Source: Ophioderma brevispina (lineage: Eukaryota; Echinodermata; Ophiuroidea; Amphilepidida; Ophiodermatidae). From it: DNA of 64,000 nt. The notes under the pieces were generated by a model. That model had not been told where the DNA came from. It worked only from the letters and a program-made list of their open reading frames with translations, and searched no databases. Where the stretch lies: positions 1 to 64,000 of the forward strand of contig JAMKCH010049271.1 in assembly GCA_023653785.1 (NCBI GenBank), in the 5' to 3' direction. Each line of letters opens with the position of its first letter. Position 1 is the stretch's first letter. Made by a program: the position numbers and the translations under genes. Below, piece after piece: positions 24,334 through 36,915 of this stretch.

Positions 24334-25254
24334 TCAATATCTGTCAAGGAAACCGGTGTCATCAAGAAGTATTTTACTTATATTATTAAAGACGCATTTT
24401 AAGCCATCATATGACAGTTCCGAACTGGATTTTAGTTAAGTAATACAAGCGGGTTATAACACCTCATAAGAATATTTAATTAAGCAACAGACTGCAATTT
24501 GTCTGAAGTAGTGGCATATTTATTCTCATTTTACGTAATTATTGCTAAATGATAAGCGCTCAGCTTGCTATTTAATCTTCCAAGTGCGACTTTTGTGGGG
24601 ATCTTCTCTGAATAAGAAAATAAAGAAAACGTAATAATTATCTACAAATTGCAGAGATGAGGGAATAATCAAAATAAACAAGCACTCACACTCAGTGAAG
24701 ATAAAAATCTAATAAACTAAGCAAACAGTAAGCTCTGAAAAGATGGTGTTGCAAAGATGACAGTGATATCTTCTTGTTTTTTAGTTACTTTCTTAAGTCT
24801 TAAGTCTATCATTCTCAATCAAGGGAGCGTGAATTCTGAAAAGAGGGTACCGTAATGTATATACCTTATTATGTTACTGTATTTAAAATAAATTCGAATT
24901 TTTCATGCCAATTTACATTTCATCTCTAACAGTAATTTACCCTACAGTCGGATTAATAATTCGTTGGACACGTCATACACATACCTTGTGATATTAGAGC
25001 TTAATATATGCATCTCTTAGATTTTGATTATTGCCTCTAGCTTGTCATAAAATTGAAAAATAATTACTTCACAAATTGAAATGGCATATAGAAATTAAGC
25101 AAGAGCGTGCAAATTTAAACACATACGTGTTTATTTTATGTATTTAAACATTTAGGAAATATCAGCAGACGTCTGAGGAAAGACCCACTCTACACTTTTG
25201 TTTTGTCTTTTGTTTGATATATGATACAAAACCTAAACACGTGGATTTCCAGTA
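24334..25254. other. No gene recognised
   Basis: AT-rich spacer. Nothing was supported. Confidence 0.4.
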
Positions 25255-25410
25255 TAAAACATTTGGACATGGGCCAGTGTGATACAAACAATTGCTCATA
25301 ACGCAAAACGCACCATCAGAATGTTAGTTTTTCTATGATATCTATTGAACCACAAATAAATAGAGAGGTGCTAAACCTTACAAAATTGTAAAGGATACCC
25401 GCATCTGTGG
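25255..25410. mobile_element. Decayed half of a TTAA MITE (family of 41169-41513)
   Basis: GCTCATAACGCAAAACGC, TAGTTTTTCT, GATATCTATTGAACCA and GAGGTGCT follow the same order as in the right half of the 41.2 kb element. The terminus is degraded (TTGTAAAGG) and no left half is visible. Confidence 0.6.
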
Positions 25411-25425
25411 TCAGGGATTTAGGTG

Positions 25426-25626
25426 TATAGACCGTATTCAATATGACGTCAGCCACCAGACATGTTGGTGGACAAGATGAATACATTCCAGGACAACAAT
25501 ACATTCAGCTGTCAATCGATCCATGTTTAGCGATTGCACAGAGATCATTGACAGGTGAATGTATTGTAGTCCTGGAATGTGTCTATCTTGTCCACCAACA
25601 TGGCTGCCTATTGAATACAGTCTATA
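25426..25626. mobile_element. TA-flanked MITE, copy 2 (pair with 15050-15250)
   Basis: Terminal inverted repeats of about 70 bp: AGACCGTATTCAATATGACG on the left and, in reverse, AGACTGTATTCAATAGGCAG on the right. Each is followed by the shared CATGTTGGTGGACAAGAT. Both ends abut TATA. It aligns over its full length with 15050-15250 and is the better preserved of the two. Confidence 0.85.
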
Positions 25627-27912
25627 AGTGTGTGTGCGAAACAGGGATTAAAAAGTCCAAGTAAATGAGTTTATCCATGAATAAAACCTGGCATTCGTAT
25701 CATGAAATATCGTCTCCAAAACAACATTCAACCAATCATATTGCATGACATGGTGAATCACCATAGATTAATGTGTTTCAACTAGGCACAACATTGTATA
25801 TATGTTTCTGTCCCTGGTGATAGCAGGAAACTCAAAGGGTTGTTTCTTGATTGAGATCACCACTTTTTCATGTTTTCAAGGTACTTTTAGGTACGGATAT
25901 TTATAGATTTTGGCATAGGCTCTACGCTTTTTGCGCAGTGTGAAAGTATCAGCCGTCAGCTGCCATGTATTAGGATAACTCAATTTATCTTTCATTGAGT
26001 CAGTGCCACTGACTAAAGACTTGGTATAACAGTATGTTTGACGGGAATTTCTGTCACAAAATGCAGCTATTGCACTTACCTTCTTGCATTCCTTGCCGCC
26101 TTTAATCTTTGTAGACCAGTTTGTCTACTCTATCTACTCTATAGACCATTTCTTCTCTGGAGGCAAAGCCACCGTCAAATCAAGGGCGAGTAAAATCTGA
26201 TCAGAGGAATCCAACATGTTCCTGGAATAGTACGCAGTCGTCACGTTAGGCATTCGTGGCATAGGCGTACCTAATTTTAAAAAAATATTAAGAGTTGCGA
26301 TATTGCATTTCATGCGTACACCTAACCCTCAATGCTAAACTTCTTCACAGGAGAGCCATTCTCAAAGAAGGTAGTCTACTCCCGGTATCTGCTGTGAAGA
26401 AGTTTGGCGTGGGGAATTACCCTATTCAACCCGGGTAGTAAAAGCTCAATTTTGTTGGCACAGTTCAGTAGCTTCATTCACCTATGTATTTAGAAAATAT
26501 ACCCCCTGGTTTTTGGGTATGATATATGATACCCAGATAACGCAAGGTCAGTTCATGTCAATGTATGTACAAGTACAATCCACTGAACTGTGTCCTTGGT
26601 GGATGAGCGTATTGTAACTCATAGTGAGTGATGTTTTTGAAATGGCTTCTCAAATGACAGCAGGTCCCTAAAAAAATGTGGTAATTCTGATTTTTGCAGT
26701 AAGGTAAAGATTTTTATTACAAATATCCCCATGTGAAATGATTAAGCTGAGAACCTTTTCTTTGGTACAAAAAAAGTGAAATTTATTATTTACTAAAGGA
26801 GCAAATACTAAATTCAGCCTATGTTTTATATTGAAATTCAGCGAATCAAAATCGCCTTTTTTCACTTCAAGGCATTTCTGTAGCCAAATACAAGGTAAGA
26901 ACACTATTGGGGTCTAATCTATATGAAATCACTACATATGACACAATGTATGGATGACCCAAAATCTCTTGTTGCACCTTTAAGGTAGAACAATTTTGGT
27001 ACATAGGAATGCCGAATATATTATGTGTGCGCATTCGTGTCCCATCAAGTTGCCAGTTAAATTATATCATGTGCATGATTTCATTAGGCCACGTTATATT
27101 CTGATCATAATAATATCCCTAAATAAAATATCCTTTGCGGTGCTCTCATAAACCTACAGCTATGATGCAATAAGTGAAATAGGTGCGAAAAACGAATGCT
27201 CCACATGCACAATGAGATGTGCGCGAAAAATTAATTCACTTTCAATGTTCAATGGGCTACGTGGAACTACTGCACCCAAGTGCCATGGGCTGCGTGAGAC
27301 GATGTACCTAGGTCCCTAGCCTCTAATGGGTACGTTGAACTATCCTCTCTTTCAAGTGGGAAGTTGCTAGGTTTTGATGAGGTGCCAGTTGGAATATAAC
27401 GATGAAGAGTCAGTCAATTAAAGCTATTAACACACACCTACATGCAACATACGGTGATTATTAGGATGTTTATTATAGGAGTCTTCATCCTTGAATATGT
27501 TAAGAGGTGCAGGAAGTATGTTATAAATGGTTGAAAATACAAATGATTTTGATTTATATCTTGTGTACAACATTCAAAGATGAAATTAATCTAAAGCAAT
27601 AAATAGCGACGAGTCACTTTATCTTTAGTGAGCAAATGAAGTGCTCTTTCCAATACCAGCTGCTACATGTAGGCATTACTTTCGAAACGAAAAATCACAT
27701 GACTATGTACATTTGATTAACCACTTTCTTTTCAGAGTATGACTAAATTGTGTCTTCTACTTCTATTTTTGAAAGGATTGAACAATTACTGCAATTTTTA
27801 CTCTCATTTAAGAAAGCATTTAATTTGATTGTACACGACGTATGTGCGTGTCTGTCTTACAAAGTGACAGCAGAACACAACAACCGGTTACTTTTCACAA
27901 CATTTAAAAAGC
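25627..27912. other. No gene recognised
   Basis: An end-like piece AAAATCTCTTGTTGCACCTT running into TAA near 26971-26993 matches 16597-16618. The 78-codon minus-strand frame at 26668-26904 shows no domain. Confidence 0.4.
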
Positions 27913-27926
27913 GTTGCTATGACAAC
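27913..27926. promoter_or_regulatory. RFX X-box consensus match
   Basis: GTTGCTATGACAAC fits the X-box consensus RYYNYYATRRNRAC at every position. RFX factors commonly act at ciliary and neuronal gene promoters. Here the site is 4.4 kb upstream of the channel exon, and a chance match in 64 kb cannot be excluded. Confidence 0.35.
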
Positions 27927-28554
27927 GGCCTTCAAGAGTATTCGCCATTTTCTAATTAGGAAGCATACCTAGAATAAAAAATAATCCAAGGAAATGTCGC
28001 ACTTAAAATTACCCATAAAATCATCTTTACATGATATTACAGATGTTTAGTCTTAGTTATATAATTGCTAATATCATGTACTTTATACCTCTGTTGTAAC
28101 CAGGAACCATCTTACACGATTGGTCCCTTAATTTTTATGTTCCATCTAGAAACACTCATTTCAATTTAGAATTTGTAAGGAAAAAAATACTGGCTGACAT
28201 TTTTTCAAAATAATTTACTGATGGTGAAAATGGTCGTGGATGAATGATTTCAAAGCCTTATTAACAATATCTTCATGGATATGACTCGATATTCTGAATG
28301 GTGAGCTTTTAAATCCTAGTGTTGTTAGTGAGGTTTATTTTCATCGAATGACTACAAAAAAATCTTCAAAATGACAACAATGTCAACTTGTTAAAATATT
28401 GTCAAAATTTAAAAGACATGAAATAAGTAGTCACGTTTATTTGCTGTTATAGTGTAAAACACGTTTTTGCTCACGACCTTCCAGTAGGCGTTATCACTAA
28501 AACATTAAAGTTCAAGTCAAGGTTGTTTCTGTTTCTACAGGTGGTCCCCCATCC

Positions 28555-29860
28555 CCCCAAAATTAAACCCTGTCGTTGGAGGATCGTAATTTGAAAACGA
28601 CCATGATGAAATAAAAAAATGACTTGGATAGAAAAATGTGTTTTATTCTGTAGGTTTGGTAGCAAAACCAAATGATTTGCTTCAGTGGTTTGAAGAAATT
28701 TACAATTACAATCATATTCATATCAACTTTAATTCAATATCATTGACAGCAACAAAACACAGGCATTTATTAAAAAACAAAACCATGATATGAGGGGCGG
28801 GGGGTGGGGGGGGACATAATCAAAAGGCCAATATGAAGCGATCGTGCCCTAAACACATAGTTTCAATTAAACAAAAACAACAACAACAACATCACATGCC
28901 AAACCTCTCCATTCCATTTTGATGTTTTTTTCTACATAGTTACGCAGTAAAAATACGACGCTTAAACATGAGTTTTTAAAAAAATGCAATATTCAAATAC
29001 CGTGTTTTGGATACTGGATTAAGTCAGGAAATATTTTCTTTTAAATGTTGAAAAATTATAATGATATCACATTGGGTTGCTGAGAAAATTACAATTTTAT
29101 AAAACATTTTTTTCCATTCTAATGGCATCACCACCGTTTCCATCTTCGCGATGATCTAATTTTTTCTTACAGCTTTTCAGCACAAAAAAATCATAAATAA
29201 AATATTTAAAACTTGTGTTTCAACAGGAACGAGTATTGCACCACTATTGAATCCAGCGGAGGAGCTCAGGGGGGCACAAGCCAACTGGTAATTCTGCTAA
29301 AACTATATGGAAAACCAGCCTATTTGGATATTTTAGCTTCTCATCGTAAGTAAGTTTAATTCTGATATCTCAATCCCCCAGTAATTTCATATCGTGAACT
29401 CTGTCTCTAATGTGCATTTTTATTGCGTCACTCTATAAATGAGTTGACATGTGACGTCAACGCCGGGCAACGAACAAAGCAATGCCCGGCAGTATGCGTG
29501 AGCACCTGCAGGGCTGGTGCTTTTAAAATTCGCGCTCAATCAGGCGTGATAAGGCTGTTGAATGCTGTAACTGTATGGGCATATTCTTCGCATCTCTAAC
29601 ATGTCAGTAGACCAGGCGTTAACTTGTGTTTGTAAACATTGATGTCAACTCATCTATAGAAACAACTCTTAACTTTGGAATGGAGAGAGTTTGCATCTGT
29701 CTTACTTAATTGCGTATTTCTTTAAAAGCAGTGAAGCGAATCATTTGGTTTTGCTACCTAAACTAGAAAATCAACTACTCCTTTCATTCCAAGTAAAACA
29801 TTTTGATTTCATGTCTTTTTCAAATTATGCCCCTCCAACGACAGGGTATACATATATTTT
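28555..29860. repeat. Pair of ~140-bp inverted arms about 1 kb apart
   Basis: The left arm (about 28555-28695) read in reverse matches the right arm (about 29722-29860). Shared blocks are GAAGC(A/G)AATCATTTGG, TTTTGCTACC, TTTCAAATTA and CCTCCAACGACAGGG. They may be the terminal repeats of one ~1.3-kb element or two inverted insertions of the same family. The gap contains AT-rich sequence, a G-rich run (about 28796-28812), (AAC)n near 28873-28892 and the MITE at 29433-29659. Similar short peptides read from both arms reflect the repeat. Confidence 0.7.
29433..29659. mobile_element. MITE, ~227 bp, family of the 57.3-59.8 kb cluster
   Basis: Terminal inverted repeats TATAAATGAGTTGACAT on the left and, in reverse, CTATAGATGAGTTGACAT on the right. 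It aligns across its full length with 57256-57482, including the internal stem GCCGGGCA...TGCCCGGC (29462-29469 with 29483-29490), GTGCTTTTAAAATTCGCGCT and GTAAACATTGATGTCA. Confidence 0.9.
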
Positions 29861-31520
29861 TAAGGGGATACGCTGTATACTTTTCAGGTTTCCTAGACAT
29901 CATTTATATGTTAAATCAACTAACATTGAATATGTATGCCAGTCAGGTGTAAATGTATTATGTTAGAAACATATTTGTTAAACATTACATCAAATTAGAA
30001 AATCTACATGCATTTTATCACCATGATCATGACAAACATGTTTTAAGTGGTCCATAATCATGAGAATGATTTTAAACAGGTCACTTCAGGTGACTTGTTA
30101 AAATTATCACATGTAAATAGCATTGATTTCGAAATTTTGACTGTTTTGATCGTCCTGACATGACAGGGGGTTGACAACAAAATTGACATAGCTGTCCATT
30201 TGTGAAAACATCAGAAACTTGACATAAGAATTTAAATGGGCGACCATTTTGAATTGAACCACATCTAGGAAACACGTAGCTAGTCTTCTTTTATTGTACC
30301 AAAAGCATTTTTGGAAGGAAAAAAGCTGAAAATTGTCATCGGAGGTTTGGCATCAGGATGCATCGGTTAAGCAGAAACGACTAATCACTGCAAATTTCCA
30401 TAGTTTCATAAGCACACTTCAATGACTTTACTAAGCGGATTTGAGTTCATATTCCAGTTTGAGTGACCTTATTTGTAGATCACTCAGATATGTGATAATT
30501 TATATCGGTTTGTATCAAACAAATTTAGTTGGATCAATGTTCCTACCAAAATCCGTAATTCGCGTCGTCTGCACTGCCACTCGACAGCATAATTATGATA
30601 ATAACAGCTGTGTATGGAGTCTAAAGCGTTATTAACAATGATGGTAGTTCGTGTGCCTGCTGTTAAACGGTTTGCTTTTCTTGTTATGTTTGCTAATCCT
30701 TATTGCCAAAATGAATATTAAGGTATGTTATGTACTCCAAAAAACACGTGACTTCACATATTAAATGAGGGAAATCATGAGGTATGTCTTAACCCAAATG
30801 CCTAATTAAATGCAATAACTGTGTGACATAGTAATATCGCTGTAACCACACCGCAGGGGAATATTGAAGTCGATATTTTGAATTGCACACACATGGACGT
30901 TTTTGTGGCATCAAAAGGCAATTGCATCAGATCGATGTCGACAAATTATGGCTTGGTTCGACCTTAAGGAACACCGATGGCTCTAAGAGCGGGATTTTAT
31001 AGTGTATACATAAATGGCTCGGGTGGTTTGCGTACGCGAGTAAATTCCATGGGAAAGTACCACCTGCACTGGAATCTGGGCCCGGTAAATACAGCTGTAT
31101 TAGTCAAAGAAAACCGTCGATAATTTTACGGTGATTTGTACAGAACATACAAAGACATTTCTTGCTAGCATTTCCATTTTGGCAAAGAACAAGAAATATT
31201 ATTCATAGAAGCACCTGTTGATTATCAATCAGACAATAGAGGGAAATGTTTGGAATGGATTTTGTTCGAAGATGGGTTCTTTTGACAGGTGGTTGGCCGC
31301 TGGTGGTATAAGATGTTATATAGAGTCATCTATCTGGCGAATAAAATTATGAATATAATGTAGTTATAGCTATTGACGCAACCAGTTTCAAATGCACTAC
31401 AGAGCTGGTGATGAAATTTTGCTCGCTGTTTCTAGTACGTGAATGCTAGTAGCCCAACAAGCGAGGCAGGCAGAGAAGGGCCGGGCTAATGAATATTTAT
31501 TTGGTAAAAGCTCCACAGCT
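29861..31520. other. No gene recognised
   Basis: A near-palindrome at 30076-30096 (core GGTCACTTCAGGTGAC) is the only structure noted. The 113-codon minus-strand frame at 31397-31738 overlaps the region upstream of the channel gene and shows no recognisable domain. Confidence 0.4.
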
Positions 31521-31524
31521 TGCC

Positions 31525-32287
31525 TGCGCAGTGCGCGGACAGCAATTATCATAATAAAAGAGCGATTCAAATCTCTGGGGCGCTGGGTAGAATTGTATGG
31601 TGGGAAACCATGGTGATAGTGGGATGATTTGCTTATTGCATTTCGACAGCATCGAATAGTTTTTCTGCCGTTTCTGTATAGCTTGATACTTGGGGTAAAG
31701 TCAAAATTGTCAGCATTCTCTTCATCGGTTTCCGTCATTTTATGGATACAAATACTACGCTAGTCAACATGTATTCAATGAAACTACCAGTATGATGATT
31801 TTAAAGATCAAGTTGATATTCATCTATTGTTAAATTTAGCGTTTTAAGGCGGCTATGGAGCTTGCCTTGTACCGTCTATATTCATGGGCCAATTAGTGCA
31901 GTATAGCAACGTTGTAGTTTTTACCCGACCTTGGACGCCATCTTGTCGTCTTTGGAAACTTGGCATTTTGGATCTCTATCTACGAAAAATCCTATTTCTT
32001 CGAGGATTTTCTGTACATTCAAAGCACATTTTACCCTTTTACGAGTATTCAACAAAATGCGCGGAAAACTTGGATGTCGTTTTCTGCTACAAGTACCCTG
32101 ACAACCACCTACATTGCCGTTGAAAAAAAGTTCATGTTTTTATTTTCCTGGAACGTCACTAATATTTAGAAAATGTTTCATGGAGATTTTTATTTTCTAC
32201 AAGCTGCTGTTGAAGACAGGTGAAATAAATTGGTAACGGAACTACAGCAAGTACAGGACTAACGGACGGCTTGGACATAGGCGAGGT
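31525..32287 (+). promoter_or_regulatory. Probable promoter/5' leader of the K2P channel gene
   Basis: This stretch precedes the channel ATG. It contains an NRF1-like TGCGCAGTGCGCG at 31525-31537 and a YY1-like CGCCATCTTG at 31936-31945, both common in TATA-less animal promoters. No TATA box is obvious. Several upstream ATGs occur, including a short frame starting at about 32180 that stops before the channel start. An unannotated 5' exon or leader intron is possible. The assignment is by position and motifs only. Confidence 0.35.
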
Positions 32288-32630
32288 ATGGCGCGAGATA
32301 ACTGCTGCGCTGTTATCCATCTCAAAGAAGATAATGCCCGCTTTGTTCTTCTGATTTTATTTCTTGTCACTTATATATTAGTTGGAGCCACTATATTCTC
32401 TGCCGTTGAGCGCAAAACAGAAGTGAAAGAGCGTGAGAAATATAATACAACAATGGAAAATTTCATTGAAACATACATAAGAAATAATGCTACTTTGAAT
32501 GAAGAAGCACTGACGGAAATACTGGAAGCATACTCATATGCCAAAGTAAAGGGATTAACGCCCGATCACAGACCTCGCTGGGACTTTCCAGGAGCCTTTT
32601 ATTTTGTTGCAACAGTTGTATCAACAATAG
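32288..32630 (+). CDS. Two-pore-domain K+ channel, THIK group, first coding exon
   Basis: The exon encodes 114 residues plus the first base of the next codon. Residues 11-19 (HLKEDNARF) match the conserved start of THIK channels. Residues 19-41 form transmembrane segment 1, ending in FSAVE. The loop (about 42-95) is the extracellular cap, with two N-glycosylation sequons at N53 (NTT) and N67 (NAT) and no cysteine. Residues 95-114 (RPRWDFPGAFYFV...TIG) are pore helix 1 and the start of the first selectivity filter. The start is secure: an in-frame TAA lies at 32234-32236, no ATG lies between, and the context has G at -3 and +4. The exon ends at TIG followed by GTAAGC, splitting the glycine codon after its first base. 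From family knowledge, vertebrate KCNK12/KCNK13 have a single coding intron at about this filter position, and these channels carry background K+ current at the plasma membrane. The rest (M2, second pore, M3, M4) must be in exon(s) not seen here. Confidence 0.93.
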
Positions 32631-32640
32631 GTAAGCACAC
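32631..32640 (+). other. Splice donor of the K2P intron (phase 1)
   Basis: ACAATAG then GTAAGC is a strong GT donor. The reading frame runs on into a stop at 32681, so splicing is needed. No continuation of the pore (FG or YG, then a conserved M2) is seen downstream to 64000. Confidence 0.85.
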
Positions 32641-32683
32641 AGGGTCTTTTAATCTACACAATAAAGAAAGAAATGAAAGTTGA

Positions 32684-32722
32684 AAAGAGAGAGAGAGAGG
32701 GAGAGAGATAGAGAAAGAGGAT
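32684..32722. repeat. (GA)n microsatellite
   Basis: Interrupted GA dinucleotides about 50 bp inside the intron. Confidence 0.9.
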
Positions 32723-32932
32723 GAAAAATGACCAGTGCACCATGGCCAAATGGGAAAGAAACCCAAAAATTATTCCCGCCCACTTTTGACTGCTTGCATT
32801 GTGTTCCAAATGTCACGAAAACTTCAACTTCAAATTTCCTTTACGTTTTTGTCAGAAATAACCATACTTTTTCTTTAACAAGTTGTAAAAAGAACGTCAG
32901 GCATTTGCATACCATCCAATGGGTCTGTTTTT

Positions 32933-32985
32933 ATCAATCAATCAATCAATCAATCAATCAGTCAATCAATCAATCAGTCAATCGG
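32933..32985. repeat. (TCAA)n microsatellite
   Basis: About 12 TCAA tetranucleotides with two TCAG variants. Confidence 0.93.
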
Positions 32986-35316
32986 ATCTAGATTCATGTG
33001 TCTCTGTAATCAGACGAATGGTCTTGTTTATCTTCACGTAAGCTAGACGAGGCAAATTGACGATGATTTGTATTCGAGACAATTAGAAGTATACTAGAAC
33101 CAATACCGCGAATTGCATAAAAAGAGGTTTAGACGCACAATTGATTGCAACTTGATGACAAGCTGTCTTATATTACACAAATACTTTATTGCCTTTATTG
33201 GGAGGCGGCATATCCAAACTAGTTCTACTTCACATTCGTGTTAATCGCAGTGCCAAGAAGGAATAGTTGAAAAATCAATGTCGCACAATGCATAGACGCA
33301 AGTGCTAAAATGCCATCAAAACAACCTAGAAAATCAGGATAATTCTACTTTTTAAGAGTATGATTCTCTCGATTAATACTAAAATGATTTAGAGTCTTCA
33401 TAATATACATATAACAATAACCTTTAAGTTAATAACATTCGGGATTATCGACTAAGACAAACAATCTTCATTCTTGTACCTTCCCAGCGCACGCACAATG
33501 TGCTTATGAATTATATACGGTACAGTGGGCCCCCTAAAGGCGCGCAGCATTATTCACCTATCCTATGGTCGCGCCATTATGGAAAGAAACGACAAACACA
33601 ATAGACGTATAATAATAACTATAATGCATCTCCAGCCCGCAGCTGCATGACTGACAATTCATAATGTATGCGTTCCCCTTACGGCCCCATCGACCGTTTT
33701 TTTTTCACTTACTTACTTGTCGTAGGCCATTAGTTTCAAACATTTTCAATATTATTCGTCTCAATTGTACAATATTCTTTCAAACATTCCCAGTATCATG
33801 ACATTAGATTTTCAGCATCAATAATTTCAGGGAAGCGTTAAAGATTTGTGTGAAATATGGTTATGATCCTGATAAACTATAAATAAAGAATCAATCTGAG
33901 AATACCCAATGTTTACGTATAATGTTTCACCTTATAAATATGTAATCAGTACTTAGGCGGCAGATACATCTTAAAACATAACTTCTTAGTAATGCAAATT
34001 GTATACTGAACCAAGTCAAATCAAACAAGGATCAAGTATCGGGTTTGTGTATGGTGCGTTAGCAATGGGTGTTAGGTAATACTAAACATAAGAACAACAT
34101 CATGTTATTTCGCGTTTAACCTTCTGCTTATAACACGGACTTGACCTTGTCGACCTCATGATCATTGATCTTAACCGGTTCAGAACTATTCTGCAATGTA
34201 ACTCGACGCCTCCTTGTGGTATTATGAATCTTCTGAAGTCTATGATTTTGTTGCCTATCATCGATCATGTTTATCAGGATGTGTAAGACGAGACATTTTG
34301 TGGCTGCCTATGATCTTATTTGTATTTTAACATTATCGGTTTATTTGGGTTTTGAGTTAGTACATGGTGTTTATATTATTATCAGATTCAATATTTATCG
34401 GAAAGAATAGATTTTCGATCAAAAACTCTTTTCATACCGACATTTCTTCCCTGAGAGCAAAATATTAATGCACACAATGCTTCCACAGTACAACTTTCCA
34501 GATCCCTGCAAGAGGTCAAGATTAATTCGTGGAAACTTAACAAATCGGAGATAGTTAAGACTATTACACTTAGGAATATGGATTTGGGGCTAATTTGTGT
34601 GAAGTTAGAGTCAATGGACAGCTAGCTAATTATACAAGTTTTGAAAAAGTCCCACATCTTGAAACAAATGCATTTTGACCTTCCATAAATAATACCGCTT
34701 TCCTTGCTGATTTCCTTCCCACACTTTCATCGTCTACTTTTTCAAAATATGACTTCAAGCATTTCCACTAACATCTTTCAGATACTCTCCATTTTGGAAA
34801 GTCCTTCAGAGATTAAATTCATATTGAAATCATCAATACCAGATTATAGGACCCCTTATCTGTATTCATTCTCACAAGCTTGTATCTATGATTTGAGGTC
34901 GCCTTCTACCTGTACCTAACCCCACATCCGTACTTTAGGACTCGATACCCATACCCATGTTAACGTAGTCTACTACAAGTCTGCTCGGTACAAGCCTAGG
35001 CAAAATTTAAAAGTTAAACGCACAACGGAAAAAGAACTTAATTATTGGTAAATATTACTTTAAAAGGAGAGTAAGAAGACGCACACATACTACGCAATTA
35101 GTAATTTGACATTATTTGTTCAAGAAGAGTGCACCTTTGAAGATGGTTTGAAGAAGGATATCGATCTATAGCTTCTAGAATCTATAACATTTATTTGAAC
35201 ATACTAATGCAATAAGTTATAATTTTTTTTAATATATTTGAAAAGAGTGTCGGTAGTTGTTTGCTTGGAAAAATACAAAACACTTAACATTAATGACGAT
35301 ATAGAATACCTAACAT
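32986..35316. other. Intronic sequence, no gene recognised
   Basis: Presumed first intron of the channel gene. No exon-like frame or repeat was recognised. Confidence 0.4.
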
Positions 35317-35668
35317 TTAAAGACACTATCAGTGATTCACCAGAAAGAGTCAAAATACTTCAAATATTCTGGAATTGCTTAAAAGTGACGTGTAAGTCTG
35401 TAGAATTCGTTATTTTTGTAACTGAAAAATTTACAAAAATGGAAGAAAACAGCAGTGCTCAAAGATATGAATATCAATTATTTAATTACGTATTGCGGTA
35501 AATGTCCGTACGGACAGTAATGACTAAAATATCCGATTTTGTCCATATTCGGTTGCTTTCAGTCTTATAACTTGTAGGGTACATTACGATAGCTATACTC
35601 GTTACAGACATGCACAAATCTAATTTTTGATGGTTTTTCCATTTTCTGTTTTAGCAAATCACTGATAT
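35317..35668. mobile_element. TTAA MITE with palindrome (family of 58985-59340)
   Basis: It starts TTAA at 35317-35320, then AGACACTATCAGTGATT. The right end AAATCACTGATA near 35656-35667 has lost its outer bases. It aligns along its length with 58989-59336 (GTGTCTTTAA-type ends, GTAAGTCTGTAGAATT, CAGTAATGACTAAAAT, TTTAGCAAATCACTGAT). The palindrome TGTCCGTACGGACA at 35503-35516 is perfect. The 87-codon frame at 35238-35501 crosses its left edge and is not a gene. Confidence 0.85.
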
Positions 35669-36915
35669 AGAACAGTGTAATGATAATAACTTTTTCTGAT
35701 AGAAATATCAAATGTTCTAATACAAAAACTAAATTTAAATGTTCAATGTTGAAAGGTTTAATCCAAATTATCAAATGCTCCAATTAACTCGACGCGACTA
35801 AGTTATACGTGTTAGTGATTAGCAACAAACGAAAAAAGCCTTTTATTTGATAGCAGGCAAGGTTTAAAACAAATATTCTTAAATTACATTCATTGTTAAA
35901 ATGATTGAAGATTAAAAGAAAGGCTAAAACCAGTGACTTTTGCCAGTACAAATCCATGTGTAAAATGCAGTTTATTTGAACTTACTCGTGTTTATCTTAA
36001 ACGCTAAATTTAGATTCTAAAATGTAATGCTTTAATTGTCAAAGAAAATCATGTTTCAAATCAAATTTTAATTTGATTTGTGGTAGAAGCAACATTCCAA
36101 ATGCTTCATTTGTTGCTTAATTAACATACTCAAAAGTCACGCGAGTAACCGAATACTAAAGCCAATACATGAGCGTTTCATGCAGGAATTGCTATTTTAG
36201 TTGAAATAATTGTATCCGAAATCTGCCTCCAGCCTAACATAAACAGTCTGCTGATCAATCCAAAAAGATTAATTAGGACTATAAATATTTCAATTTCCAC
36301 TTCAATAAAATAGATATAGAAGGATTGGCATTGTAACCATATAATGGTGCCCGGGGCTAGATAGCAGATGGTTAAGGAGAGATAGGTCCCAATGGCGAAT
36401 TAATCTCAGATGATTCAACAGAAAGCGAATGATATTCCTAAGCACAGCTATATGGCAATGCTATAATTTTAAGAAAAAGCCACTAATTGTATTGGACATG
36501 TATATTAAGCTAGAAACTCAACCTAATGGGTGCTTTAATGACGCAAGTCGTGTCACTCCCCTAGTGAGCCTCATTATATAGAAATGGGATCATTACTTGT
36601 AGCGGTACAATGGAGTTATTTTATTATAATCACCTTGTACATGTTACCAGTATATTTTGATCGCGGATTTTTTAACGAGGAACTGGATAATTCGTTGCTT
36701 CATATACATATGTCCCTTGAAAAATCTCTTGAAAATATTTATGCAAAATGTTCGATTTTCTTTTGCTATAATTTTAACAAATTTGTTCACAATTTCTCAA
36801 AGGTATATTCAGAAATTACGAGAAATTCGAAAAAAAAACAAATCAAATCTTTCAACCCAAACACAAGCAATAAGATCCAATCCCAACAAAAACAAACAAC
36901 ACAAACTAAAAAACA
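35669..36915. other. Intronic sequence, no gene recognised
   Basis: The 116-codon frame at 36584-36934 overlaps another frame and ends in a CA/AAC-rich stretch. It has no domain. Confidence 0.4.

Noticed and set aside
31397..31738. 113-codon minus-strand frame upstream of the channel exon
   Set aside because: No domain, no upstream promoter or splice evidence. Considered as a divergent gene but unsupported.
32728..32991. 87-codon frame just after the channel exon
   Set aside because: It is intronic, ends in the TCAA microsatellite, and has no K2P M2 or pore sequence.
35238..35501. 87-codon frame at 35.2 kb
   Set aside because: More than half of it is the left part of a TTAA MITE whose relative at 59.0 kb does not keep the frame.
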